From Isoetes taiwanensis (lineage: Eukaryota; Streptophyta; Lycopodiopsida; Isoetales; Isoetaceae): a DNA stretch of 64,000 nucleotides. The translations under genes were made by a program, and so were the position numbers. The stretch is taken from NCBI GenBank assembly GCA_021234155.1, contig JAJEKV010000006.1:498001-562000 (forward strand), written 5' to 3'. The notes under the pieces were generated by a model. It was not told the DNA's origin. It ran no database searches and worked only from the letters and a program-made list of their open reading frames with translations. Below are positions 23,701 to 33,618 of this stretch, piece by piece. How positions within the stretch are numbered: the stretch's first letter is position 1; every line of letters starts with the position of its first letter.

Positions 23701-24060
23701 TTGTTTTTCATTTGGATACTCAAAACCATATATCTTTTATTGATATCACGAATGTAACATACATGCATTGTTAATCGTGACTTTTTTTTATATAACAAGC
23801 CAAACCGCACTCCCCCCTCCCTATTTTAAATTCCCTGTCTTTCCAACACGTGAAGCGGTTGGTATCCTTCCTCCTCTGGCAGCCTTTTGGCGTTATGCTC
23901 CCAAGTCTCGTCGGGCATATTATGTCTGACCTTGGGCACCTTCTAACCTTTCTCCATCATCCCATGGGTACCCCCGTGCGGTTTCGGTACCACAATGTCA
24001 ACGTCTTTTCCCCCGAGGTTGCTCTTCGTATCTCTCGTTTTTTACGTACCAATGCCCATC
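20711..24060 (-). pseudogene. LINE ORF2: AP-like endonuclease and reverse transcriptase
   Basis: The endonuclease part is visible as IIIGDLNARTG near 23590 and as HGKSIVDYIIV in the frame at 23516-23244, with an eroded N-terminal portion (SDETWE-like) around 23900. A linker frame lies at 22821-22330. The reverse transcriptase frame (22345-20711, 544 residues) contains CCFVDFRKAFDTVPRE, GVKQGCPLSPTLFG and the catalytic LYADD. A C-terminal C-x2-C-x9-H-x4-C finger (CRTC...H...C) follows. ORF2 nicks target DNA and primes cDNA synthesis. The frame changes between endonuclease, linker and RT, so the protein is interrupted. The RT portion alone is long and open. Confidence 0.85.
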
Positions 24061-24207
24061 CTCCTTGGTCTTCCCCCGGTCTTCATTGTCGGGGTTGGCC
24101 CTCAGAACCTTGCTTGTATTGCTTTCGCTCTTCGTTTCCCCGTTTTCGTTTCTTCCTATTACTCGATTTACGGTTCCCTTCTACAGGTGCACGCTCTTAG
24201 AGCTTCC

Positions 24208-25119
24208 TTAGAGATCACGTTCTCCGGCTTTTGTTGTATAGACATCAGTATTATGTTTTCCTTCTCTGCCTCCGTTGATTTTTCTATCCCACTGCACCCC
24301 TGCGACCCACCGCAGCCCTGCTGTCGTTTCCTGCGGTTGAGTCGCTTGTTCTCTCCCCCTCTTGTGTATATAGACCTTGCCATTCTTGACCCCCGCTTGT
24401 ATCCCTGCTTGGTTCGGATCCACGGCTTTGGCCAACTCCCTGTGCACCCCTGTCTGCGCATCGCAGATTAATGACTCACGTACCTTGATTCCATTCCTCA
24501 ATCGGGTCCCATCAGGTAGGATCCTTTCCTTGGTAGCCAAATCCCTTAACGTCAAGTTTATGTGTCTCGGTCTCCCCCTCCATTGGCCTGATCGTAGGGC
24601 TTTGATGATGGCGCCCCTGTGCTCCTTGAACACCGTTTCTAACACTTCTGCAGTAACTCGATATATATCCTCGTTAGGCCTTTCTGCTATCCCAATTAGC
24701 CTAACATCATGCTTAATTTTATTTTGCTCCTCATATTCCCTTAAGTGTGGCTTTATCCTATCAAATGACTCCCATGCATCCAGCTCAACATTTGATTTCT
24801 CTAATTCAACCAACCTTTGCAGGATCTTTGCCTTTTCTTTTTCGATTTCGTCCATCCTCCGCGAGCTGCATTTCCTCATTCGTCTTCTCCACCCCTCCTA
24901 CTCTCAGGTCCATGCTAGTGATGGCTGTTTTTTGTTCTTTGCACGCGTTTCAAACCCGGTAGCGTTAAGTGCATCCAGGTTCGGGATCTTTGATTCCAGC
25001 CGCTTATCCATCTGTGCCAGGAAGTCCCGTAGGTCCTGTTGGCTCACCGGGGCTCTTGCCACATCCGACCTTCTCTGCTGGCTACCATTGGTGCTGTCGG
25101 CCATGGTCCTCGTTTGCAA
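24208..25119 (-). pseudogene. LINE ORF1: coiled-coil RNA-binding protein
   Basis: The frame at 25119-24904 starts MQTRTMADSTNG and encodes a heptad-like stretch (QDLRDFLAQMDKRLESK). A one-base shift leads into 24879-24208, with KEKAKILQRLVELEKSNVEL (coiled coil), HDVRLIGIAERPNED (start of an RRM-like fold) and a basic C-terminal half. This matches the trimerising ORF1 proteins of L1-type LINEs, which coat the RNA. The frameshift lies between about 24880 and 24905. It ends about 150 bp before the start of the endonuclease region. Confidence 0.75.
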
Positions 25120-25439
25120 GATAATCCTGTGCGCGCCGCGGGACTCGTGGTGGCTCTCTTAGGGCAAAGGCGCTTGTGCTCGGCTCTCAATCTGTAAGCT
25201 AGCCGTCGTCCCCCACTATGACTATATATTCCCTAATTCTAAACGGCATTTTTATTCGTAATTACCGTTTTGATTTGAATTTCAAATTTTAAAAACCTAA
25301 TTAATTTCGTCCATCTCTTTTATTATCATTTACCTTCTTTCGTCTGTTGCCCAAGGTTGATCCTTTTGGGTTTTTCGAGGCTGCTTAGTTGGGTATATGT
25401 CTGCCTGCATTAATTACGTTGGTATCTCGCCCATAAGGA

Positions 25440-25770
25440 GATATAAGGCATTATAATGAGTTTTTAGTGGTCCGGGGTACCAGTTGGTGGGTCTAGCCCT
25501 CGCTATCCTGGTGCACGGCGGAGGCTTGGCCTCGCTGTCCCGTAACTTGCCCCCGTCCACCTTTTACTCTGTGCTGACAGGAAACAGTAACTGAGGTATT
25601 CTCCATACCTCTCTAAATAAGTCATATGCCGTCCCCCCAGGCGCTAATGAGTTTTTTGGTGGTCCGGGTTACCAGTTGGTGGGTCTAGCCCTCGCTATCC
25701 TGGTGTACGGCGGAGGCATAGCCTCTCTGTCCCGTATCTTGCCCCGTCCTCCTTTTACTCTGATGTTCCT
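25440..25770. repeat. About 192-bp direct repeat upstream of LINE ORF1
   Basis: The phrase GGTGGGTCTAGCCCTCGCTA lies near 25483 and again near 25676. Both sit inside homologous segments of at least 110 bp that also share GGCGGAGGC...CTGTCCCGTA and CCTTTTACTCTG. The repeats lie in the leader between the Cys-rich frame and ORF1, on the minus-strand reading of the LINE. Confidence 0.85.
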
Positions 25771-26672
25771 CTGTTCTCTGTTTGTTCCCCCGTTGATCTC
25801 ATTTTGTTTGTGTTTCTACGCGTACGGTTCCGTGTGACCAATTATTCCTGTTTCTTGCCTATCTGTCCAATATGTGTTGCCCCTCCACTTGTATTCCTTT
25901 TTTGGTACGTTCGCCACCTTCTACTCCCAGTAGATGTCTCCCATGATATGATCCAGTTTGTCTAATTTCGCATGTTATCCATTGTGTTCTGCTGTGTTCT
26001 ATTGCCCACTGAAGCCCGGTGTCTCCTGTAATGCTTCCCTGTTTGTATATATATCTGCTGGTGGGACTTACCAGTTGTGAACTCCCTTAGTAGCCTTCCA
26101 GTAATCTGTTTATAACTTCCCATATATCCGTGCCTTGTCTTCGTGTGGTATGCTATAGATCAGGATCATTTCATCATTGAGGCGATTTTTAGAGCTGTAC
26201 CTTGAAGCTAATTTATCAGTAACATATATTACTTTAGATTCATTTGATTTTATTGATTTTATTGAGGCTACTTTACCCTACTTTACCCTTGATAACCATT
26301 ACTTCAAAACTGCCTTCATTCAGAAATTTTCTCCCCATGGAGGTATTACATAATCAACACATTACATTAACACCACTACATTAACATCATGTTCAGGCCT
26401 TCAGCTACAGTTAATTCTTCTTTTCTTCATCTATGCATTCTTCTTTTCACTGCCGTCGTAACCTCTTCTGATCGTAATTATCTATTATATATATATTCTT
26501 GGCGGCCTCCCGTCTGTTAATGTCGTTGCTGGCTCTAGATAATCTAATCTGATCTTGGTTTATCTTAAACAAAAACAGGACATAACGAGACACGATAGAT
26601 TAAAAACAAAAATAGAAAGAAAAGGTAGGACCAAAAACCCTGACATGCATCCCTATTTCTTGGGAGGAAAGA

Positions 26673-27233
26673 CTAATTTTTGGGTTTCTTTTCCGAAGAC
26701 GGTTCCCCGATCTTCTGGACCTTTTCCAGATTTCTCACTATGTACGCCCGGCACAGAAAATCAACGGGGTTTTTTTCACAGCAGTAGATACAGACTTTCC
26801 CGGCATCACATATCAGCAGATTGTGTTGGAAATTAGAGCACCTTTGTATAGCAGCTTGGACCTGTAATCTGTTGAAGCATTGCATGGTTCGATCTATGTC
26901 TTGGCGTCTTACAGTGTCGTTCTTGTCGCCCAATACTCCGAGAACTTCCAGCATTCCTAGAGTATAACCACTATCTCGCATGGACTGTGCATGATGAATT
27001 CGGTCACAGTATAAGCAATGAACGCGGCCGCAACTGATGCATGATGGTAGACCTCTGCTTAAGCACCTACAGCCGTCAAAGCAGATGCACCAAGGATTGA
27101 GCTCTTCTAAATCCGGGTTGAAAGGCACCGTGAGGTTGCCTGGAGCGCCAGAGCTTGGGCGCTTCTTGCCGACCTTTTCCTCCCCACATACATCAATCAA
27201 AACTTTCTTACCCTTGTCCTTACTCTTGTCCAT
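26673..27233 (-). CDS. Cys-rich protein of unknown family, upstream of the LINE
   Basis: This uninterrupted 186-residue frame starts MDKSKDKGKKVLIDV with a lysine-rich N terminus. A dense cysteine cluster follows at about residues 49-75, in the spacing C-x-C-x3-C-x-C-x7-C-x2-C-x4-C-x2-C, then HH. A second cluster near residues 145-165 includes CIYCCEKNPVDFLC. The tail is basic (SSEKKPKN). Eight cysteines in 27 residues plus histidines suggest zinc binding. I cannot assign it to RING, B-box, CCHC or PHD with confidence. It lies upstream of LINE ORF1 on the same strand, inside the DNA inserted in the oxidase gene. A TATA box lies 175 bp before its ATG. It could be a LINE accessory ORF or an independent gene. 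Confidence 0.55.
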   Translation of the reverse strand: MDKSKDKGKKVLIDVCGEEKVGKKRPSSGAPGNLTVPFNPDLEELNPWCICFDGCRCLSRGLPSCISCGRVHCLYCDRIHHAQSMRDSGYTLGMLEVLGVLGDKNDTVRRQDIDRTMQCFNRLQVQAAIQRCSNFQHNLLICDAGKVCIYCCEKNPVDFLCRAYIVRNLEKVQKIGEPSSEKKPKN

Positions 27234-27407
27234 CCTTTTGCTTCAGAGCTGGGATCTGGGCCGGAGGCTGAGATTTTTTGGTGGCGCTCCCCCTGTTAGG
27301 CCTAATTCTCCGGATTCCAATCACTAAGGCGCTGGAACAATCGAGGCGCTGAAGCAATCGGGCAGCCGGAGACGATCTTCACACTCACTTTTCCTTCGTC
27401 CTCACTG

Positions 27408-27414
27408 TTATATA
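27408..27414 (-). promoter_or_regulatory. Candidate TATA box of the Cys-rich gene
   Basis: The minus strand reads CTATATAAC here, about 175 bp upstream of the ATG at 27233. A purine-rich leader lies between them with no upstream ATG obvious by eye. The match to the plant TATATAA consensus is good, but a start site is not shown. Confidence 0.4.
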
Positions 27415-28274
27415 GATGTTAGGGTAGTTTAGGGTTTACGAAAGTTGTCAGCTTTTCCCGCCTTATTAATTCCGGCCGCCTGCCTTAAACGCCAGTCTTG
27501 TCCTATCCTGTCCCGAGGGTTTTCGTCTGCTAATCCCTGCCGCATATCCTTGACCCGTACTCTGCCATGTGTACCTTCTCATATTTCCTTTGCATTTCAT
27601 TATTATGGCTACCGTAATTGTCATGATTATTATTATCCGTCACGCTTACTTATACGCGCTAATTCCCGGCGCTTTATATTTTATATATGTTTACATATTT
27701 TAACTATTGTTCATACGTTTTTCTTCCTTCTTCCGACCCCGCCACATGTCCCGCGTCTACTGGTGTTCTATTTTATTATTCCACGTCTCGAGCCCAATTA
27801 TTCTCCAAATTAGTTTCCACATTTTACTGGTTCTCAAGGTTTTATTTCATTTTATTTTGTTTTATTTATTTTATGGTATTTTACTATGTCTTACTCATAC
27901 GGCTGACATACGGCTGTTTCTTCAACGGCTCTGAAATTTTGAAATTCTGAATCGCCCATCGCCGGAGCCGGAATCTTGAATCTGTGGGTCTTCATATTTC
28001 TATTCTGCTACACTTATACTAGTTCACGCTGATCATTTTCCACACCCCTGCTATCCTACCTGTTTACCATCTTCATTTACGAAGATCTAGCACTCCGCCG
28101 TTATGGTTAGGCTCAGTTAATCTGGCAGTTCTTGTTATATCTCCTAACGTCTTTGACAGAAATACGGCATGTTCTTAATCTAATCTTTTATAGATAAAGA
28201 ATACTAATGCACTAGGAACCTTTATCTAATTTCCGAGTGATACACTTATCTGGTCATCGCTATGCTCCCCAAAA

Positions 28275-28332
28275 CCCCGTCCGTCGCCCTCCCCCGTCCG
28301 TCGCCCTCCCCCCGTCCGTCGCCCTCCCCCCG
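28275..28332 (-). repeat. G-rich 18-bp triplication at the presumed LINE 5' end
   Basis: On the minus strand, GGGGGAGGGCGACGGAC occurs three times in tandem, ending just before oxidase-like coding sequence resumes at about 28342. Runs of G at this spacing could fold as quadruplex DNA or RNA. Confidence 0.7.
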
Positions 28333-28341
28333 GAAATGAAA

Positions 28342-28760
28342 TTTCCCTACAAAACTCAAAAGTTTGATGCATGGTTTCTTATAAAACATTGAAGGAATTG
28401 GCAACTGTGCAAAATTCTGGAGTAAAAACGAGAATGTCCAATTCCTTCTTCACAAAATGCATTGACAGTTGTCCGCACCAAGTCAAGAAGATGCAAGAAA
28501 TTGCTAGCCATGTGGAAGGATTTCGTCATGGTCTACAGATCATTCAGGAACTGAGCCTAAATCCTTCCTATGGACTAGTAGATGCTTACCAACATCTAGC
28601 ACTGACAATTGATACAGATGCATAAATGGCCTTTGTGACTACATTAATCATGCCAAGTGGATGGCCAACATTTGCTCAACAAATTATAAAATCTTGAGGG
28701 AACTTGCTCTCCTCCTCTTTGGCCTCTTGAATTTCCATGAAAAAAGGGTAGTGGCAAGCC
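28342..28760 (+). pseudogene. D-amino-acid-oxidase-like gene, continuation after the insertion
   Basis: The frame with CMVSYKTLKELATVQNSGVK, then PHQVKKMQEIASHVEGF and PSYGLVDAYQHLALTIDTDA, continues the FAD oxidase found at 20214-20430. The family has this order: the N-terminal FAD loop, then this middle region leading to a DAYQHL-type segment. A TGA just upstream of CMVSY stands at a probable Trp codon. A TAA at 28623 interrupts after DTDA, with recognisable sequence (MAFVTTLIM) resuming in the same frame. Further downstream the frame shifts again. The gene is dead, and the large insertion probably came with or before this decay. Confidence 0.65.
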
Positions 28761-30365
28761 CTGAGAACAGAGGTAAAAGATCTCTTCCCTCATGTGAAGG
28801 TTCCTTGAAGCCTTGTATCTCCATATTTTTGAATAAAGTGGTGCACCCCATTTTTTTTCCCATATCTTTTCCATTGTTCCCTTTTTATACTATTCCACTT
28901 TCTATATTTCCGTCCTTAATGATTTTTCCTTTTTCAAAATTTCTCTTCCACTTTTTACATCTTTCTTTTGCCTTGAGCAACATTAAATTTGGTCTCAATC
29001 TTTGCCTTTGAGGTCGAATGATGGGGATGTGGGGAAATCTGTCGTCAAAGAGTTAGGGTTGAGATTATTGGATTGCAGTTAGGGTTAGGCGGCCAGCGGC
29101 CCATATATGCCCTCAAGATTAGACGTCCCAGATTATCGAAAGGTCCTTGAATGATCTAGACTCACTTAATCTGATGGCCTAGAGTCATTCAATTCGATAG
29201 TCAAAATGGTGAAGAGGAAAGAAAAAAGGGAAAAGGAAGGGGGAAATGAAAAAGGAATGGGAAAGGAAAAAATGAAAGAAGAAAAAATGTTGTATTGCAA
29301 ATGAAAGGTAGTCAATGACCAAATGCTTGTTCTATGGAAGGACAATCAGAATATATATTCTTCATTTGGAAGGCTATAAATTACGATTGTCCTGTCATTT
29401 TTTGCTCTATATTTATAATATTTTTTTATTTTATTTTTTTATTTTCTTATAGATAACAATAATATAATGTACACATATGTCAAAAAATGTATGGATCAAA
29501 CAACCTTAAGGCAATGAATATAAAAATACGTCATGGCATGCAAATTGGGCACCAACCAACCATTGATGAAATTCGTATATAGAACATCTCTACCAAGGTG
29601 CTACGTCTGCTCTCCCTGATACAAGATAGTTTGCCTAAAAAAAATTGGCAGTGAACCATACGAGAGTGTAGATCAGAGAGCATGCTTTGATGATTGTGTG
29701 AAATGAAGAATAGAAGAGCAATGTCACTCAAATAAGTTCATTAGTGGTTTTTATTTGCTTACACTGCGGGTTTATAATAGAAGTATATTTCTGTTCTATT
29801 CTTTTTATTATAAGAAATGGTTTCTGTCATTTAAATTTTTTGTCTTACATTTGAAAGGTTAAAATTCAAAGACTTCCTGTCAGGCGGCTGCTATTTCCAA
29901 CTCCTACATCAAGCCTACGAAATCAAATAAAAAAAAAACCTACCAAAGAGAAATCCTAAGAAGCCACGTCAATTATGTACGCATTTTCATATGAAAACAT
30001 GCCCTTAACTATTAACAATCTAGGTTATTTTAAACGCTCATCATGAAAGGACAAACAATATCGTTTGATTCTTCAATAAAAGATTCAAGCATGAACAGGC
30101 AAATTGTAGAAATATGTACTGCAAATATGCATCAGTACATTGGCTCAATTGAGGTTCTATAATGGTTCGCCATTCATCATTAAGCTTTCAAATTATGCTT
30201 TCTGGTTAAAATCTGAAGGTCTTAAATGTTCTCTTTTCTGAAGAAACTTATGGTCTTTTATGTGTACCTACTTTCTGAACACTCCGCAAGAACTCCCTCA
30301 CTATAACACAAATATGGAAAAACAACCCTCCCAAATGGAGGGACTATTCATGCCTGTGACATAAC
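28761..30365. other. Intergenic, AT-rich, no gene seen
   Basis: No supportable coding region. Short TTAGGG-like phrases near 29080 are isolated. A purine-rich A/G tract runs from about 29215 to 29290. Confidence 0.6.
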
Positions 30366-30369
30366 TATG

Positions 30370-30610
30370 CTGAGGAAGCCAATCTCAAGTTGATCAATGT
30401 ATAGCCCAAACAGCGTGGGAGAGAGTAAACACCTTTGACGGACTCCGGCACGTTGATAAAGTGGTCTAAGGGTGGCGTTCGAGCTGAACATATTTTTTAT
30501 AGTTTATAGACTACATTTTAGAGATGAAGAGGCCCCAATGTAAGAAGCCAAAACCCAAATATATAGCGAACTCCCCAAAGATCCAACTTTCTTAAAAATG
30601 CATCATGTGA
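30370..30610 (-). mobile_element. LINE reverse-transcriptase relic
   Basis: Read on the minus strand, one frame gives GVRQRCLLSPTLFGLYIDQL, the RT motif before the catalytic YADD (usually GxxQGCPLSPTLF). Before it lies a KLDLWGVRYIFGFW-like stretch that matches the region between the KAFD and QGCP motifs. Stops separate the two. No YADD or tail is visible here, so it is an old fragment. Confidence 0.7.
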
Positions 30611-31104
30611 TGCATGTATGACTAGGGAACATGCACGTGATGCATGTATGACATACATGCATGCACGTGTTGTTTAGAATGGCAATCCAACTACATCGCG
30701 TTACATGTGTCCTAGTCGAGGCTCGTAGATATCCACAAAGCGCTTAAAGAAGAAAACTTTTGTTTCACCCTACCAAAGGAGCTACCAAGAAAAGTCAAAA
30801 GAGGTGACCTGATGCATGGGCAATAGATAGAAGGGATTGAAAAGAAGTGTGTTAATGGAAAACTGGAAGACCCAAAGAATGTAATCAGCAACAAAACATG
30901 CAGGAAAGAATATTGAATAAGGTAATTTTGAGATAGAGAAGTGTCAATATGAGAAGTCAAAACTGAGACCCATTGAGGTACAATGGCCCTAAAGCGCATG
31001 TGTGGAATATACATGCACCTCGCCTAAAATAGCAGTCCAGCTACGCCGAACAAATGCATAAATAGTGATTGACTTCTAAAAATCTTTTTAGACTAGTAGT
31101 ACAA

Positions 31105-31225
31105 TCGAATTGAATTAATTTTTATCGTCCGCTGAGACCAATTGACCTATGGGCCCAAACAAAGAATACATGAAGCATACTACTGCTAGGATTACCGCAC
31201 GCACGCATGGAAGGGTTTTCAAGGG
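31105..31225 (-). mobile_element. LINE 3' UTR relic, related to 37976-38110
   Basis: Clear similarity to 38002-38105 covers CGTCC...GAGACCAAT, ...ATGGGNCCCA...ACAAAG, ACTACT...CTAGGATTA and AAGG...TTTTCAAGGG. The A/T-rich edge at 31108-31125 (AATCGAATTGAATTAA) would be a decayed pentamer tail. Confidence 0.65.
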
Positions 31226-32001
31226 GAAAAGCAACATCAATGTATGATTCCCCTCAGCTACAACTCAATTTGAAAATATACCGAAGGTGGGTTGATAATT
31301 TTAAATGGAGATTCTAAAAGCCATAGTGGTATGGCATGATTATCCAAATGCAATCAACATTATATATTCCTAATCTGCGTTGTAATCTAGAAGGAACTTT
31401 GAATCGCATGCCATCCAAGCCCCCAAATCGCTGCTTGGAGAAAACATACATTAATTTCGCATGTACTCATAGTAATAATTTGTTTCCTTCCTTTCTTGAT
31501 ACCTAAGTGTCGACATCTACTCATAGTTTTGTTCTTCCAATCTTCCTATCCTTACATGTTTTTTTACTGCAATCTTATTCTTTTGGTTCATTTGTCTCTT
31601 CGTTGTTGCAATTCTACTATGTTGGTTCACTTTGCAATCAATGTGTCATTGATTTTTCTTTAATTTCCTAGATTGTAGACCTTGTAGTACATATGGATAA
31701 CTATTCGCCTAGGGTCTGCTTTAAACTGAAGAGATAAATGAGAATGAGAATGAGAGATAAAGAGCACAGCTATATATAGATCTATATAATAATTGAAAAA
31801 ACTGCAAAAAGAAGCAGCTATTAATTGGCTTTGACATTTTTATATTCTGCACAAGGACTTTAGCGTCATGCCTTAGAATAGCATATCATATCATAACCAT
31901 CGATACCAGAAAAAAACCTACAAGCCAGGGAGTCGCACATACTTGAGAAACAATTTTTATAATTCCAGAGATAAATATACATGTAAGGTGTTCTCGAGCT
32001 A
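31226..32001. other. Intergenic and UFD1 3' flank, no gene seen
   Basis: AT-rich sequence with no supportable coding region. It includes the 3' untranslated region of the UFD1 gene. Confidence 0.5.
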
Positions 32002-33618
32002 CTAATCCCTCAAAGAATACTTTTTCCCTGTAAAGGCTTGAAACTTGGAAGCTTCTTTCTGGGGTTCTTCATCTTTGGCAACTTCTTTCTTTTCAACGGG
32101 CTGCAGACAAATTCAAACCTTATTGAGAACCAACAAATAGAACTCAGCAGAATTATTCACTGCAAAATATTGTCATCACCTTCACTGCCCCATTACTTGA
32201 ACCTCCTCCAAAAACAAGCTTTCCAGAAGGCCGTTGAGGTCCTGAAGAAATGACAGGTGCAGCCGAGGATGAAGCCTTCGAACCTGCAGATGGCACAGCA
32301 ACCTTCTCTGAAATTTTTGCTTGTACAGATGACTGTTTGGGAGCCTTGCCGTCCAAACGCCTTCCCATACCAGTGAAAGCACTGAATGAGGGCTCCTGGT
32401 TTTGTTCAGGAACCTGGGCTCCTTTCAGTAGGAAAAGGAAACAAAATTAAAAAGACTCCAGCAAGTCTGTTAACTGAAGCTTGGCACACACATGGTACCT
32501 TCGACTGTAGAAGTAGGTACAGGTACTTGGGGTGCAATTCGCTCTGGTTCTTTATAATCAAGTGGAGGAGCAAAGTCAACCTCGCAGTCGGTCTCAATTA
32601 TGGAAATTGCTTGGGCAGGCTTTGTCTCTACAATATCTATATAGTACTTTTTATTATTGTAGGCTACCATAATATTGTCACCAACTGTCAGACATGAAAA
32701 GTTCCTAAGTGTAGTCTCCAAACTGTTAAGGCACCCAGATATTATATAAGAATTTACATTAATATTAAAAGTATGTTAAGCAAGGAAAATTCTTAAAGTG
32801 GGGATTGCAAAGAGAGGTGACACCAATGGTTAAAATGCACTTACACAGCCTTTGGGTTTGAAATATCAAGGAAGTCCTTTGTATGTGGCTGTAGTTTTAC
32901 GTATGTCCCCTTTTGTAGTGTTGCACTCTTTACTTTTACAATGTCTCCTTCTTGTAATAGCAGGTTTTGCATCATCTGTGAGGTTCTGAACAGTGAAGAA
33001 CCACATAAAAATAGACATTAAAAGCAAATAATATATTACCCAATATGGCATGTAGATCATGCCTTCTTCAGCAACGAACTCTAGGACACCACAATGAGTT
33101 GTTCGAGATGCTGCTGGATTGTGCATTTCAAAAAGCATTGGATAGTCTATCCTAAGAGATGCTGGAAAACCATTCAACACGTTAGATCTAGCCCAATTAC
33201 ATAACATAAGAATTTCGGCTTACCTAGACGATCAAGTGCTGATGGAGGCATGATTACTAAAGATACAAGAGAAAAAATGTTAGCTAAAGTTTTGATTAGT
33301 TGCATAACTATAAAAAAAGGGAGGAAGTTGTAATAAGCTTTTAACCTTTATCACCAAGCTCCAAATGGGCCTAAAATAAGAAATTTAAGTCAGATGATGG
33401 CTAAACATGCTGTAACAATAACCTAATTCACATACCTTGTCAATAAAAGAGGCGGAATAGCAACGATAGTTCTGCTCAAAATGTCCAGGGTATCCAAGCC
33501 CATAGGCTCCATAATACTAGCAATACAACAATGAAAGTCAATAGAGCTTCTTATTGACGATAAATATTATTCTCAACTTGGCAAATACCCCTCGCATAAA
33601 GTGTTCAGCTTCCTCCAT
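32002..33618 (-). CDS. UFD1: Ubiquitin fusion degradation protein UFD1, nine exons
   Basis: UFD1 pairs with NPL4 on the AAA ATPase CDC48/p97 to pull ubiquitinated proteins from membranes and complexes. Nine exons on the minus strand, all bounded by GT...AG, give a continuous frame of 328 residues: 33618-33589, 33516-33436, 33370-33346, 33256-33224, 33161-33040, 32975-32845, 32722-32499, 32421-32180 and 32100-32002. Family signatures are [78 protein letters not shown] and [17 protein letters not shown], followed by a low-complexity tail with SGKLVFGGG and a last [13 protein letters not shown]. The length is normal for plants. The start chosen gives [10 protein letters not shown] before YYGAYG; many plant UFD1 proteins start with a shorter leader, so the exact start is less certain. 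No break was found. Confidence 0.95.

Larger units (their letters stand above)
20432..28335 (-). mobile_element. LINE (APE-type non-LTR retrotransposon) plus upstream DNA, inserted in the oxidase-like gene
   Basis: Read on the minus strand, the interval contains G-rich 5' repeats, a Cys-rich frame, an ORF1 with coiled coil and RNA-binding region, an ORF2 with endonuclease and reverse transcriptase, and a (TATTC)n tail at 20432-20471. The oxidase-like gene is collinear on both sides, so about 7.9 kb was added there. I infer one insertion, but the part upstream of about 25900 could be a separate sequence or an intron. Several frameshifts in ORF1 and ORF2 indicate that this copy is dead or poorly sequenced. 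Confidence 0.75.

Noticed and set aside
20682-24471. Plus-strand frames across the LINE
   Set aside because: They are shadows of the minus-strand endonuclease, RT and ORF1 frames, which carry the recognisable motifs.
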